64,000 bases of DNA from Dolichospermum sp. DET69 (lineage in GTDB: Bacteria; Cyanobacteriota; Cyanobacteriia; Cyanobacteriales; Nostocaceae): contig CP070233.1 in NCBI GenBank assembly GCA_017355425.1, positions 3,079,501-3,143,500 of the forward strand, given 5' to 3'. The position numbers and the translations under genes are program-made. The notes under the pieces were generated by a model. That model was given only the letters and a program-made list of their open reading frames with translations, was not told the DNA's origin and made no database searches. Every line of letters begins with the position of its first letter. Positions within the stretch are counted from its first letter, which is position 1. Shown here one piece after another: positions 26,722-35,894 of the stretch.

Positions 26722-28095
26722 TTAAGTCTGTTCTCTATTATAACCAACAGATTGCAACCAAATTATAAACGTTGTCCCTGGGATATGCGGTAATGTGATC
26801 ATTGAGTTAATTGCTGGACTGAAAACCTCTATGTTTCCCTGCATTTCTGCTATCAACTGTTTAGCAATAGCAATTCCTAAACCAGTCCCAGGAATTTCTG
26901 TTTTTGCCTGTACACCCCGGTAATGTCTTTCTCCTAGATGTTCTAAGTCTTCTGGGGGAATACCGGGGCCTGTATCACTAATAGCAATACCTTGTAAATT
27001 TCCTTTTTGTGACCCACATTGGACTAAAACTTTACCACCAGATGGAGTATATTTCAAAGCATTATCAAGGATATTATTCAAGACTTCTCGCAATGCTTTC
27101 TCATTGACTCTTGCTAACGGTAAATAACTGGGAATTTCCGTAATTAATTGTAAATTTCGTTCTTGGGCAATTGCTTGACCAGATATTAATAAAGGTACTA
27201 ATAAATCTGCTAGGGAACAATCAGTTAATTTTTCTCCTGTTCCGGGCAATAATAACGCAGGTTTAGTTTCCTTTTGCACATTTTGGTTAATAACTACCTT
27301 GGACTGGGCTAATGGTAAAGCGGCTAAATCTGCTGTATTTAAATCAATCACTTGATCAAACTGTTTCAATAATTCTTGTAGGCGATCGCTCTCTCGGACT
27401 ATACTAGTTGCTACCTCACGATTAGGATCAACCGGTCGCATTCGCTTCAATAGTAATTTACCAAAGGTGCGGATAGCAGTTAAGGGGTTACGAAACTGAT
27501 GCAAGAGATTATCCAATAAATCCCGTTGTCCCTCTTGCAGAATTTGTTCTTGTTGAAGTTGGTGTTGCAACCAAGCCCTACGTTGGTCTAAAATGCAAGC
27601 GATCGCTAAAGTTTTGGCAATTCTTTTAATTTCCTGCTCCTCCCGTTCATTCCATTGCCTATCATCTCTAGCCGTCACCAATAACCCCACCATTACACCC
27701 TCATACATCAGGGGTAAAACAATTTGGTTATGACTAAGTAAATATTCATCTTGTCCATTATGTAAATTTTGTTTTCCTGTTGCTGCCGATTCCGCGGATG
27801 GATGAGAAGATACTGAAGTCGGTTTTAACAATCTCGTTTGCTGATTTGGTAATGCTAAAACATTAGCAAGCCTTACAGAATAACTATCCTGAGTTTCACC
27901 ATATTCATCACTCGGATTTAATGCTATAGTTTCTGGATACACTATTACCGGAATTAGTCGCGCCTCACCTGTAGGCTTTTCTACCAGTTCCTGTGTTAAA
28001 TAAACTACAGTAAAAGAAGCTCCCATCCCTTGGGTTAGCAGAGCCATTTGCTCTCGACATAGAGCAAGGAAATCAGAACTGGCAGACATTAGCAT
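26722..28095 (-). CDS. GAF-domain sensor histidine kinase
   Basis: 457 residues, no membrane segments, so probably cytosolic. The N-terminal half (about 10-175) looks like a GAF sensor domain (QMALLTQGMGASFTVVYLTQ, QIVLPLMYEGVMVGLLVTAR, EIKRIAKTLAIACILDQRRAW). A short coiled linker leads to HisKA with the phosphohistidine in LLHQFRNPLTAIRTFGKLL (about H206), then HATPase_c: N-box EVLNNILDNALKYTPSGG, G1 AISDTGPGIPPEDL and G2 GTGLGIAIAKQLI. The partner regulator is not adjacent. Start may be the first ATG (28095) or the ATG two codons later (28089). Confidence 0.92.
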   Translation of the reverse strand: MLMSASSDFLALCREQMALLTQGMGASFTVVYLTQELVEKPTGEARLIPVIVYPETIALNPSDEYGETQDSYSVRLANVLALPNQQTRLLKPTSVSSHPSAESAATGKQNLHNGQDEYLLSHNQIVLPLMYEGVMVGLLVTARDDRQWNEREEQEIKRIAKTLAIACILDQRRAWLQHQLQQEQILQEGQRDLLDNLLHQFRNPLTAIRTFGKLLLKRMRPVDPNREVATSIVRESDRLQELLKQFDQVIDLNTADLAALPLAQSKVVINQNVQKETKPALLLPGTGEKLTDCSLADLLVPLLISGQAIAQERNLQLITEIPSYLPLARVNEKALREVLNNILDNALKYTPSGGKVLVQCGSQKGNLQGIAISDTGPGIPPEDLEHLGERHYRGVQAKTEIPGTGLGIAIAKQLIAEMQGNIEVFSPAINSMITLPHIPGTTFIIWLQSVGYNREQT

Positions 28096-28119
28096 GAGTT
28101 CAGGAATCTAGGAGGTCAA

Positions 28120-28182
28120 TAGCAGGAGTCACCGAGTCAGGAATTAGGAGTCAGGAATTAGGAGTCAGGAATTAGGAGTCAA
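28120..28182. repeat. 14-bp tandem repeat (AGGAGTCAGGAATT)
   Basis: About three and a half units, a doubled heptamer (AGGAGTC plus AGGAATT). It lies upstream of the histidine kinase start on the minus strand. Confidence 0.9.
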
Positions 28183-28454
28183 AAAGTAGAAAGAAGAAGT
28201 TTAGCTTTTGCTTTACCCGTATAGCTATAAACGCTTCTAACTATCTAGTTTAGTCTGGTAATGGTTGATTGGTAACAAGTAATGGCTGAAAAGGCAGCAG
28301 TTTTTTTAATTTTTAATTCTTAATTTTTAATTGTTTTCCTAAAGTTGTATCAAAACATTAAAAACCATTGATTTTTTGAGATAGAACCTATATAATGACG
28401 ACGGATTTTGTAGTTATAACTACAATCTATAGCTTGAAACAGGAGGACAATAGG

Positions 28455-28772
28455 TTGGCAAGGAGACGCAAGCGGAAGAGTCGTCGTCGGCAGGAAGGAC
28501 GGCGTATACTTGAACATATTCCTCAGTACAGCATCGAAAGTGGCGAAGATAAACCTGTGACAGCAGCAAGAAAGTTTATTCAAGCTGAAGGTATTTTACC
28601 ACCCGCGCTGCTACTCGTAAAACGTAATGAACATACAACAGACCGTTATTTCTGGGCGGAAAAAGGTCTGTTTGGCGCTCAATACGTAGAAGAAAATCAT
28701 TTTTTGTTCCCTAGTCTTAGGATTCTAGAATCACCAACAGCACAAGAACCTGTTGCTGTGGCTAGTAACTAA
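28455..28772 (+). CDS. DUF3155 domain protein
   Basis: 105 residues from TTG at 28455, chosen because AGGAGG at 28441-28446 precedes it by eight bases and the family starts with the basic run xARRRKRKSRRRQEGRR. A longer frame from ATG 28395 would add 20 unlikely residues. After the Arg/Lys-rich N-terminus come PVTAARKFIQAEGILPPALL and DRYFWAEKGLFGAQYVEENH. I recognise this as the cyanobacterial DUF3155 family, of unknown function; the basic start suggests nucleic-acid binding. It is a single gene between noncoding stretches. Confidence 0.82.
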   Translation: MARRRKRKSRRRQEGRRILEHIPQYSIESGEDKPVTAARKFIQAEGILPPALLLVKRNEHTTDRYFWAEKGLFGAQYVEENHFLFPSLRILESPTAQEPVAVASN

Positions 28773-29227
28773 ACAACAAATGACTATCATATCTTGCAAG
28801 TGTGACTTCTGACTCTGTGAATAATTAATTGGTAATTTTAACCAGATTATTCAAAAATTCCTTTTTTAAATTTTTTAGTTGAATTTGCCAGTAGGGTTTA
28901 AACGAATTCTCTCAAGTCATAGCATAATTAATTTCTCATCAATCTGCTTTGGTTAGATGAATCAGTTTTTTATCAGCTTATACAAAAGAGGATAGCGACA
29001 GAGCTAATTTCATCCAAAAAATGAGACATGAATTTATGCTCTCATTAATTTGGACTACTATCAAGCTCTGTCCATCAATTTAGATTTTTCCTCATGACAT
29101 CCCAGGCATCAGGAAGATTAACAGCACCAGCAAAATTTCCCTTCCTCCCTACTGCCGATTTACTCAAAAGTTTAGTCAGAAGCCTACATAAATGTAGATA
29201 ATGCTGGTTTTCATTCCCAACAATCAA
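28773..29227. other. Noncoding gap
   Basis: 455 AT-rich bases between a plus-strand gene end and a minus-strand gene end. I see no ORF, strong hairpin or repeat array in it. Confidence 0.6.
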
Positions 29228-29761
29228 TCAAGTGTCAAGTGTCTTTAGCTGTAGTGCCCTTTGTAACTCAGCAAGTTCATCTCTATGGGCAGTCACAGTA
29301 ATTGTACTTGAGAAGTTTTGTCCACTTGGGATATTTTCCATCTTGAGTGACACCTTCTCAAGTCTCCCAGATTTTTTCCAGTAGAGAAAACCGCTTAAAG
29401 GCGAAAACAGGATTAGTAATGGGGAAAATTGCCCCAAATCGGGGAAAAGCATCGCTAATACCAATCCTAGACAACCAAAGCCCACAGCAGCTAATCCAGT
29501 CAAAAATACAGCTAAAAACCAGCTAGGACTAACAAACCCTTCAAAGGTGACTTGATTTTTGGCAGCATCTACCGCTAATACTTGATAAGCACGAGAGCGA
29601 AAATACTCTTTTAATGAAGTCATTAATGTATTTTCGTCCTGTTCTGAAGTCAAACGCATCATTTCTGTGCGGTCTTTAGTTGAAGCGCGGATAAAGAAAA
29701 ATAAACCAACTGATAACAGAAAAGTTAACAGAAAAGTAGATTGGGAGACAGTAGAATCCAT
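29228..29761 (-). CDS. Cofactor assembly of complex C subunit B (CCB2/CCB4-like)
   Basis: 177 residues. An N-terminal membrane helix (STFLLTFLLSVGLFFFIRASTKDRTE) with the characteristic RASTKDRTE boundary, a soluble stretch, a helical hairpin (FLAVFLTGLAAVGFGCLGLVLAMLF, LLILFSPLSGFLYW) and a C-terminal soluble domain. This is the pattern I associate with the CCB2/CCB4 family (formerly DUF2930). Algal and plant members help attach the unusual heme c_i to cytochrome b6 of the cytochrome b6f complex. The function here is by family. ATG start; no operon partner. Confidence 0.82.
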   Translation of the reverse strand: MDSTVSQSTFLLTFLLSVGLFFFIRASTKDRTEMMRLTSEQDENTLMTSLKEYFRSRAYQVLAVDAAKNQVTFEGFVSPSWFLAVFLTGLAAVGFGCLGLVLAMLFPDLGQFSPLLILFSPLSGFLYWKKSGRLEKVSLKMENIPSGQNFSSTITVTAHRDELAELQRALQLKTLDT

Positions 29762-29884
29762 AATTAATTTTTAAGTCTGAAATTTTCACTCTTACTTAAA
29801 CCATTATCAATTATTCTGGAAACAGGCAACAGACAACAGACAACAGACGGAAGTTGTTTTTAATTTTTAAGTTTTAATTTTTAT

Positions 29885-30466
29885 ATGTCGCAAAACTCCG
29901 AAACACCATCATCTAACATTCGGGCTATAGCCCAACAATTTCGCCTAGCAGGTTGGATTAGTTTATGGATTCAGTTAGTATTAGGTGTCATATCTGGGAT
30001 AATTGTTTTATTATTTGGTATTTTTAGTCAAAAAGCCAACAGCCCCAACAATAATCCAGGAACAGGCTTTGGTGTATTTTTAGCAATTTGTGGCATCTTG
30101 CTTTTGGGTGGTGGTATTTATTTAGCTTATCGTTACACCAGAATTGGTAAGCAACTTGCATCCCCTAATGCTAGTAACCGTCCCCGGAAGACGGAAACCG
30201 CGCAAGTATTACGTTTAGGACTATGGGTGAATTTAGCAGGCATATTAGTCACTTTGCTAGGAGCGCAAGCGATTGTCGGTACATTAGTAGCTAGATCCAT
30301 ATCTCCACAAGCCGCAACTACTCAATTATTTGACCCGACTCGGATTATTAGCGGTTTGGATATGCTCATAGTCCAGGCAAATACTAATACTGTATCAGCG
30401 CATTTTGCGGGTTTATTAGCATCCCTGTGGTTAATGAATCGGATTAGTAAAGGAAATCGGGAATAG
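29885..30466 (+). CDS. DUF3611 family membrane protein
   Basis: 193 residues with four membrane helices (about 24-46 WIQLVLGVISGIIVLLFGIF, 61-82 FGVFLAICGILLLGGGIYLAYR, 114-138 and 170-187). The start RAIAQQFRLAGWISLWIQLVLG and YTRIGKQL, ETAQVLRLGLWVNLAGILVTLLGAQAIVGTL match my memory of DUF3611, conserved in cyanobacteria and plastids, function unknown. It is divergent from the CCB gene, with 123 bases between the starts. Confidence 0.82.
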   Translation: MSQNSETPSSNIRAIAQQFRLAGWISLWIQLVLGVISGIIVLLFGIFSQKANSPNNNPGTGFGVFLAICGILLLGGGIYLAYRYTRIGKQLASPNASNRPRKTETAQVLRLGLWVNLAGILVTLLGAQAIVGTLVARSISPQAATTQLFDPTRIISGLDMLIVQANTNTVSAHFAGLLASLWLMNRISKGNRE

Positions 30467-30652
30467 TAAGTGAATCCCAGCATTACTACTAATCACAACC
30501 TATCAAAAATCGTCAAAGTGGGGGCGAATTTTTTTTTCAAGCCCTTGACATTTCCGAAAAAGTTTGTTATCGTGGACTTGATGAGGAAGAACTATCTTGT
30601 ATGTATAAGCAAGTCTTGTCAAAACCCTTGTAGTGACTATCTATTCCCCATC

Positions 30653-31231
30653 CTAAAAAACTACTAATTCTAAAATAAATCCGGGTAAAACATTTTCTCC
30701 AGATAAAGTCGTGGGTAATGATACTATTTCTACAGGTTGATTTTGACGATAAATTTCTATTTGTTGATTTTGAGGATCAATTAACCAACCTAACCGTAAA
30801 CCACTATTCAGATACTCCTGCATTTTCTCTTGTAATTGACTCAAAGAATCGGTACGAGAACGCAATTCAATGACAAAATCAGGACAGATTTTTGCAAATT
30901 TTTCTCTTTCTTTAATGCTTAAAGATTCCCAACGTTCATTAGCAATCCAAGCCACATCAGGAGAGCGTTTACCACCATTAGGTAGAGTAAAAACAGTAGA
31001 AGAACTAAATACTTTTCCGAGTTTAGTTTGAAGATTCCATAACCAAACATAACCATTAAAATCTGACTCTCTATTACCACTAATTGCACCAACTGGAGGC
31101 ATAATTATCAATTCTCCCTTAGCAGTTTGTTCAAGTTTCCAATCTTCATTAATTTGACATAATTGATAAAATTGATCATCACTTAACCCTACATTTTTGA
31201 TGTTTAAAATAACTGGTTTAGATATAATCAT
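30653..31231 (-). CDS. Uma2 family endonuclease-like protein
   Basis: 192 residues, the normal size for the Uma2/DUF820 family, which is greatly expanded in cyanobacteria. The PD-(D/E)XK-like core shows R/S-SPDVAWI, then CPDFVIELRSRTDSLSQLQEKM (the E of VIEL followed by R instead of the usual K), then GLRLGWLIDPQNQQIEIYR. The replacement of VxEVxSxxD by ELRSRTD is common in the family. Biological roles are not established; many copies sit near mobile elements. ATG start. Confidence 0.9.
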   Translation of the reverse strand: MIISKPVILNIKNVGLSDDQFYQLCQINEDWKLEQTAKGELIIMPPVGAISGNRESDFNGYVWLWNLQTKLGKVFSSSTVFTLPNGGKRSPDVAWIANERWESLSIKEREKFAKICPDFVIELRSRTDSLSQLQEKMQEYLNSGLRLGWLIDPQNQQIEIYRQNQPVEIVSLPTTLSGENVLPGFILELVVF

Positions 31232-31658
31232 TACTGATAATCTCCTTCAAGGTTAGGGAATGGATAAGAGGTTGTTTGATAGCGTTCACGAAGTGTGCCG
31301 AAGGCATAGCGTGGCGTTAGCCATAAAGTATTAGATGAAACCGATAATCTCCAATAACCTAACCCCCCTGCCCCCCTTCCCTAGGAGGGAAGGGGGGTTT
31401 CAAAGCCTCTCCCCGCTTCGGGGAGAGGTTTACAAGAGGGGTTTGTTTATACATTAAAAACTTGTTCATTCATCCTCTAAGAGTCTCTGAATTAATTATC
31501 TACAATATTTTGTTAATTTTCCACTTCTGGTTATTCTTGTAGTAATTTATTATTGAACGCAGATAAACGCAGATAAACGCAGATGAGAAAGGGATGATTT
31601 GATCAATTTTATTCATCTCCATCAAGTACAATTTACCAAAACTTACCAAAACTTACCA
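31232..31658. other. Gap with GC-rich hairpins upstream of serS
   Basis: No gene. Two perfect palindromic stems are present: CCCCCCTTCCCT/AGGGAAGGGGGG (31371-31397) and CCTCTCCCC/GGGGAGAGG (31406-31428), both common dispersed cyanobacterial repeats. AACGCAGATA is repeated three times near 31557-31584. Confidence 0.7.
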
Positions 31659-32939
31659 ATGCTGGATATTAAACAAATTAGAGAAAATCCCCAACTTATA
31701 CAAGAGAAGTTGAATACTCGTAGTGGCAAATACGAGATTCAGCCGATATTAGATTTGAGTCAAAAACAACGGGAATTGGAAGTAAAACGGAATGAACTCC
31801 AAGCCCGGAGTAATGAAATTGGTAAAATAGTCGGACAAAAGGTAAAATCTGGTGTTAATCCTCAAGATCCAGAAATACAGGCTTTAAAGGATGAAGGAAA
31901 TAGTCTCAAAATTACTTTAAGTGAGTTAGAACCCCAGGAAAAAGAATTAAAAGTCCAAATTCACACTTTATTATTAGCACTTCCTAATCTTCCTAGTGAT
32001 TCTACTCCCATTGGTACAAGTGAAGATGATAACCAAGAAGTGAAAACATGGGGAGATGAATATATACCCCAAAATCCGAATATTGTCCCTCATTGGGAAA
32101 TTGGGGAAAAGTTGGGATTTTTGAACTTTGAAAGAGCGGTAAAAATTGCCCAAACTCGCTTTGTGAGTCTTGTCGGTGCGGGTGCGGCTTTAGAAAGAGC
32201 ATTAATTCAGTTTATGCTCAGTACACATATTCAAGCTGGGTATATAGAAATTAGTCCACCGTTGTTAGTAAATACTGATTCTTTAACAGGTACGGGACAA
32301 TTACCTAAGTTTGCAGAAGATAGTTTTAAATGTGCAGAAGATGATTTGTGGTTAATTCCGACTGCGGAAGTTCCTGTGACTAATTTTTATCGCGGGGAAA
32401 TTATTAATGCGGAAGATCTACCAATTTATCATACTGCATATACGCCATGTTTTCGTCGAGAAGCGGGAAGTTATGGCCGGGATATGCGGGGTTTAATTCG
32501 GTTGCATCAATTCAATAAAGTTGAGTTGGTGAAGTTAGTAAAACCGGAAAGTTCTTTTGATGAATTGGAGAAGTTGCTAGTCAGTGCGGAGAGTATTTTA
32601 CAGGCTTTAAAGTTGCCTTATCGGGTGATTAATTTATGTACTGCTGATTTAGGTTTTGGGGCAACTAAAACTTATGATTTAGAGGTATGGTTGCCTTCTG
32701 CTGGGAAGTATCGAGAGATTTCTAGTTGTTCTAATTGTGTTGATTTTCAAGCGAGAAGGGCAGATATTCGGTTTAAGGATGCTGGTAAGAAAGGGACGCA
32801 GTTTGTGCATACTTTGAATGGTTCTGGTTTGGCTGTGGGTAGGACTATGGCGGCTATTTTGGAGAATTATCAGCAAGCTGACGGGACGATTAAAGTACCG
32901 GAGGTTTTGCAGGTTTATTTGGGTAGGGAGGTTTTGTAG
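31659..32939 (+). CDS. serS: Seryl-tRNA synthetase
   Basis: 426 residues from the ATG at 31659 ([18 protein letters not shown]), the family's usual start and length; a frame extending 20 codons upstream runs into repeat-like sequence. The N-terminal antiparallel coiled coil (about 25-110) contacts the long variable arm of tRNA-Ser. The class II core carries motif 2 [21 protein letters not shown] and motif 3 [16 protein letters not shown], with TAEVPVTN for serine/ATP binding. It makes Ser-tRNA in the cytosol. It is monocistronic. Confidence 0.97.
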   Translation: MLDIKQIRENPQLIQEKLNTRSGKYEIQPILDLSQKQRELEVKRNELQARSNEIGKIVGQKVKSGVNPQDPEIQALKDEGNSLKITLSELEPQEKELKVQIHTLLLALPNLPSDSTPIGTSEDDNQEVKTWGDEYIPQNPNIVPHWEIGEKLGFLNFERAVKIAQTRFVSLVGAGAALERALIQFMLSTHIQAGYIEISPPLLVNTDSLTGTGQLPKFAEDSFKCAEDDLWLIPTAEVPVTNFYRGEIINAEDLPIYHTAYTPCFRREAGSYGRDMRGLIRLHQFNKVELVKLVKPESSFDELEKLLVSAESILQALKLPYRVINLCTADLGFGATKTYDLEVWLPSAGKYREISSCSNCVDFQARRADIRFKDAGKKGTQFVHTLNGSGLAVGRTMAAILENYQQADGTIKVPEVLQVYLGREVL

Positions 32940-33005
32940 ATATTTTACCTATCTGAAATTCTGTATAATCACTGTGAATGGTGGTTATACGGGAATGTTT
33001 TGTGA

Positions 33006-33716
33006 TACTTTATAAAAAGTTGTGTTAATACTACATTTCGTGTTTCATTTGATAGAGAAAATTATCTCGCAGGAGATAAAAACATACTAGAAGTTATTCG
33101 ATCTCTTTATCTTGAACCACTGTATGAATATGTAGATGAAAAATTAGATGACCAAGGAGAAATATTAAGTCTTTTACTTCGTTATAAACATCGTAGCGAA
33201 TGGTTTTATCAAGATAAACTCTTTAAATTAACTGAGGACAATACACAAAACGCAGAGAAATTACTGGCACTTGATTTGTACTCTTATCTTTATGATCAAG
33301 GACTTGATTTTAGTTTTGAGGCATCATCTCCCAGGGGAAAAATTGATTTAATAGCTTCACAAGGTTCAGATGATCCACTTCTTGCTGATACTAAAATATT
33401 TGATGCAAAAAATCGTGGTAAAAAATATCTTCTCAAAGGTTTCCGTCAAATTTACACTTATACTCAACAATATAATGAACCATTTGGTTATTTAATAATA
33501 TACAAAATAACTGAGAAAGACCTAAAATTTTCGTTAGGAACACCATCTCGTAATATTTCTGTCATCACTTATAATCACAAAACTATTTTCTTTATAACTA
33601 TAGATATATATCCACATTCTAAAGCCGTTTCACAGCGAGATCCACTGAAAGCAATCTCAATCACTGAACAAGAATTAATCCAATCGGCTGAGGAAGAAAT
33701 TACCCAAGATGAGTAA
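33006..33716 (+). pseudogene. Nuclease-like ORF lacking a start codon
   Basis: The frame is open for 237 codons from the TGA at 33003 to the stop at 33714, and reads like protein throughout (LAGDKNILEVIRSLYLEPLY, LSLLLRYKHRSEWFYQDKL, FEASSPRGKIDLIAS). There is no ATG, GTG or TTG until TTG 33276, which would remove the first third. An out-of-frame ATG at about 32978 could have been the original start, displaced by a frameshift. The core E-x(n)-GKIDLIAS...DPLLADTKIFDAKNRGK resembles a PD-(D/E)XK nuclease fold. I do not recognise a family. A terminator-like hairpin follows at 33741. Confidence 0.6.
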
Positions 33717-33740
33717 TTAGTGCGATCGCTCATCTTGTAA

Positions 33741-33773
33741 GGTGCGTTAATAAAATGTAATGCACCATTTTTT
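33741..33773 (+). terminator. Terminator-like hairpin, copy 1
   Basis: GGTGCGTTA (33741-33749) pairs with TAATGCACC (33758-33766), then a run of six T. It lies 25 bases after the nuclease-like ORF. The same hairpin recurs at 35160 and 36071, each directly upstream of a copy of the TGTCTGAATC inverted-repeat element. Confidence 0.7.
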
Positions 33774-33786
33774 ATTAATATTTAAC

Positions 33787-34069
33787 TGTCTGAATCAGGA
33801 TAACCAGGATGAAAGGATTAACAGGATTGTATTTGAGTTTGATAAGTAGGTTTACATAATAAAAGCAACATTTATTGCGTTTTGTAAAATGGCTGAAACT
33901 CAATCATAATCTCGCGTTAAGATAACTTTACATACCGTTACATACCTTTAAATTTTCCTGTTTACCTACTTATTATGGGATATTTGAATTAGCGCAATTT
34001 CAGAAAATGCAGATTAATTTTAAAAAACATCCTGTACATCCTCAAATCTTGGACATCCTGATTCTGACA
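33787..34069. mobile_element. Inverted-repeat element (TGTCTGAATCAGGAT), copy A
   Basis: The left arm TGTCTGAATCAGGAT...AACAGGAT (33787-33827) and right arm ATCCTGTACATCC...ATTCTGACA (34029-34069) are imperfect complements of about 41 bases. The interior is longer than in the other copies. No ORF inside. The family recurs between the toxin-antitoxin genes to 37.15 kb. Confidence 0.8.
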
Positions 34070-34131
34070 ATTTTTAGCTACAATTAAAGCATTAGAAGTG
34101 ATTCAGAAAGTAAGCTATTATCCCCATTTGC

Positions 34132-34533
34132 TTACAAAAACAAAGAATATGATACATGAAAAAAATCTCCCAATGCTTTGGCTTGATTTTTGCTAATACT
34201 TCTTTTACCATTTATTACTTCTGAAGTAATACCTTTTGAGCCAAAAATCTCGACAATATCCTTTTGTTTGAGTTGTCTTACTGACATTAACTCATGTAAT
34301 ATATCTAGGGGAGTTACAGCTTTCATTTGATAGACTTTATTTTCATATTGCTCAATTAGTGTTACTAGCAACTGTAAAACTTCAGCTTGTTCGTCTGTCA
34401 AATTTTCCCCTAAATCCATAAGCTTATCTACTTCATTTAGTAGCCGCTTATGCTCTATTTCTGTGTCAATTATACGTGGCACAGTTTCAGAAAGTAGCTT
34501 AATGTATTCTTCCTTGTTTAGTGTAGTTGTCAT
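34132..34533 (-). CDS. higA: HigA-like XRE-family antitoxin
   Basis: 133 residues from the ATG at 34533, preceded by AGGGGG seven bases upstream; a TTG two codons earlier is less likely. The C-terminal half is a helix-turn-helix (PLDILHELMSVRQLKQKDIVEIFGSKGITSEVINGKRSISKNQAKA), the class that binds HigB-type toxins and represses its own operon. The N-terminal half is a helical dimerisation-like region. It follows the higB-like gene on the same strand, giving the toxin-first order typical of higBA, but the gap is 122 bases and contains a hairpin. Confidence 0.88.
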   Translation of the reverse strand: MTTTLNKEEYIKLLSETVPRIIDTEIEHKRLLNEVDKLMDLGENLTDEQAEVLQLLVTLIEQYENKVYQMKAVTPLDILHELMSVRQLKQKDIVEIFGSKGITSEVINGKRSISKNQAKALGDFFHVSYSLFL

Positions 34534-34564
34534 ATACAACCCCCTTTGGGGTAGAATGTTTTCA

Positions 34565-34592
34565 CTAGGGACATAGTAAAGCTATGTCCTAG
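34565..34592 (-). promoter_or_regulatory. Hairpin between higB and higA
   Basis: GGACATAG/CTATGTCC with a TAAAG loop, extended by CTAG/CTAG. No T run follows on the minus strand, so a processing site, attenuator or operator is as likely as a terminator. Confidence 0.5.
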
Positions 34593-34655
34593 ATATTTAT
34601 TAGCTTCTCAGTAGTGTAATTAGACTATTGAAAAGCGAAGTCTCCTAATTAGTCA

Positions 34656-34943
34656 TCATTTTTTCCACTTATCTTCATTATATTCACTATGAGTTAATAC
34701 ATCTTCAATCTTAATAGTCTTGACTTTATAGGTAATTTTAGTAATTAACCGAAATTTATTTCCTCCTATATTAAAAACTGTGTACCCTTGTACAAAATCT
34801 GCGTGTGGATAAACTTCCCTTACATCTATAATGTGTTTCCATTCTTCCTTTTGAGCAGTTTGGAGCCAAACATTAAGACTAGTTTCAGAATCTGGATGAA
34901 TCTTAATAAATTCATATAGGCCTTCGATACCAATAACTTTCAT
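34656..34943 (-). CDS. higB: HigB-family toxin (mRNA interferase)
   Basis: 95 residues, compact RelE/HigB fold size. Recognisable blocks are MKVIGIEGLYEFIKIHPDSETSLNVWLQ, DVREVYPHADFVQGYTVFNIGGNKFRLITKITYK and IEDVLTHSEYNEDKW. The C-terminal VLTHxEYxxxxW is characteristic of the HigB_toxin family of ribosome-dependent mRNA-cleaving toxins. Basic residues (R and K in FRLITKITYK) are where catalysis is expected. It is paired with the higA-like gene 122 bases downstream. ATG start. Confidence 0.9.
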   Translation of the reverse strand: MKVIGIEGLYEFIKIHPDSETSLNVWLQTAQKEEWKHIIDVREVYPHADFVQGYTVFNIGGNKFRLITKITYKVKTIKIEDVLTHSEYNEDKWKK

Positions 34944-35159
34944 AATTTTTTAATTTTAATTTTTTAAACAATTTTTTAAAGATCATTATCAATTCCTCTT
35001 GCTTACCTTCGTTTTAACTAATTCCATGTTCTCATAAAGAGAACCAAATGTCAAAACTCTGTACAGGAATTTTTGGAAATTCATTTTAAATTAGGCGAAG
35101 TGTTGCATTTAGCAGCGCGTAAATATTACGCTACTGCAAGCAGATAGCTCATCCTGTAG

Positions 35160-35191
35160 GGTGCGTTAATGAAATATAATGCACCATTTTT
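35160..35191 (+). terminator. Terminator-like hairpin, copy 2
   Basis: GGTGCGTTA (35160-35168) with TAATGCACC (35177-35185) then ATTTTT. No gene ends just upstream, so it probably travels with the adjoining repeat rather than serving a local gene. Confidence 0.6.
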
Positions 35192-35204
35192 ATTAATATT
35201 TAAC

Positions 35205-35359
35205 TGTCTGAATCAGGATTAAAGGATTAAAGGATTAACAGGATAATATTTGATATTAATATTCTGGAATATTTGAATTAGCGCAATTTCTGAAAATATA
35301 GATGAATATTAATAAAACATCCTGTACATCCTCAAATCCTGAGCATCCTGATTCAGACA
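35205..35359. mobile_element. Inverted-repeat element, copy B
   Basis: 155 bases bounded by TGTCTGAATCAGGAT and ATCCTGATTCAGACA (exact complements at the ends). The arms continue as AGGATTAACAGGAT and ATCCTGTACATCCT. The interior AT-rich spacer contains GAATTAGCGCAATTTCTGAA, common to all copies. Confidence 0.85.
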
Positions 35360-35417
35360 AAAAGGATTAACAGGATACAGTATAGTAAATTTACCAAAGT
35401 AATCGCATTGGAATAAT

Positions 35418-35891
35418 ATGACCAAAACAATATACATAGAAACAAGTATTATTGGTTATTTAACAGCAAGACCTAGTAAAAATTTGATAGTTGCTGCTAA
35501 TGCAGAATTAACAAGAGACTGGTGGGACAATCAGCGAAACTCCTTTACTATTTACATTTCTCCACTGGTATTGCAAGAAGTAGCAAAAGGTGATGCAGAA
35601 ATGGTGAATAAAAGACTAGAAGTTCTAAATAACTTTCCTTTACTTGATATCACAGAATCAGTACAAAATTTAGCACAGGAATTTCAAAAACAAAGTAATT
35701 TACCACCCAGTGCTGCTTATGATACTGTTCACATTGCTACAGCTACCGTCTATGGATTGGATTATCTGTTAACATGGAATTGTAAGCACATTGCTAACCC
35801 CTATATTCAGAAAAAACTCTCACAGATTGCTGATAGTTTAGAGTATGAATTGCCAACAATATGTACACCTTATGAAATGTTAGGAGAATAA
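35418..35891 (+). CDS. PIN-domain toxin
   Basis: 157 residues, PIN fold. Acidic residues are arranged as in VapC-like ribonucleases: YIETSIIGYLTARP (E8 in place of the usual first Asp, as in a known subgroup), LVLQEVAKGD, and AYDTVHIATATVYGLDYLLTWNCKHIAN (D and the terminal N/H). It probably cleaves RNA when not bound by its antitoxin. A 55-residue gene begins three bases after its stop and is the likely partner. ATG start. Confidence 0.88.
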   Translation: MTKTIYIETSIIGYLTARPSKNLIVAANAELTRDWWDNQRNSFTIYISPLVLQEVAKGDAEMVNKRLEVLNNFPLLDITESVQNLAQEFQKQSNLPPSAAYDTVHIATATVYGLDYLLTWNCKHIANPYIQKKLSQIADSLEYELPTICTPYEMLGE

Positions 35892-35894
35892 TTT

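Larger units (their letters stand above)
34944..35417. other. Gap between higB and the PIN toxin
   Basis: No gene. It contains promoter sequence for the divergent higB and PIN genes, a terminator-like hairpin (35160-35191) and copy B of the inverted-repeat element (35205-35359), followed by a stray half repeat AGGATTAACAGGATA (35362-35376). Confidence 0.7.
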
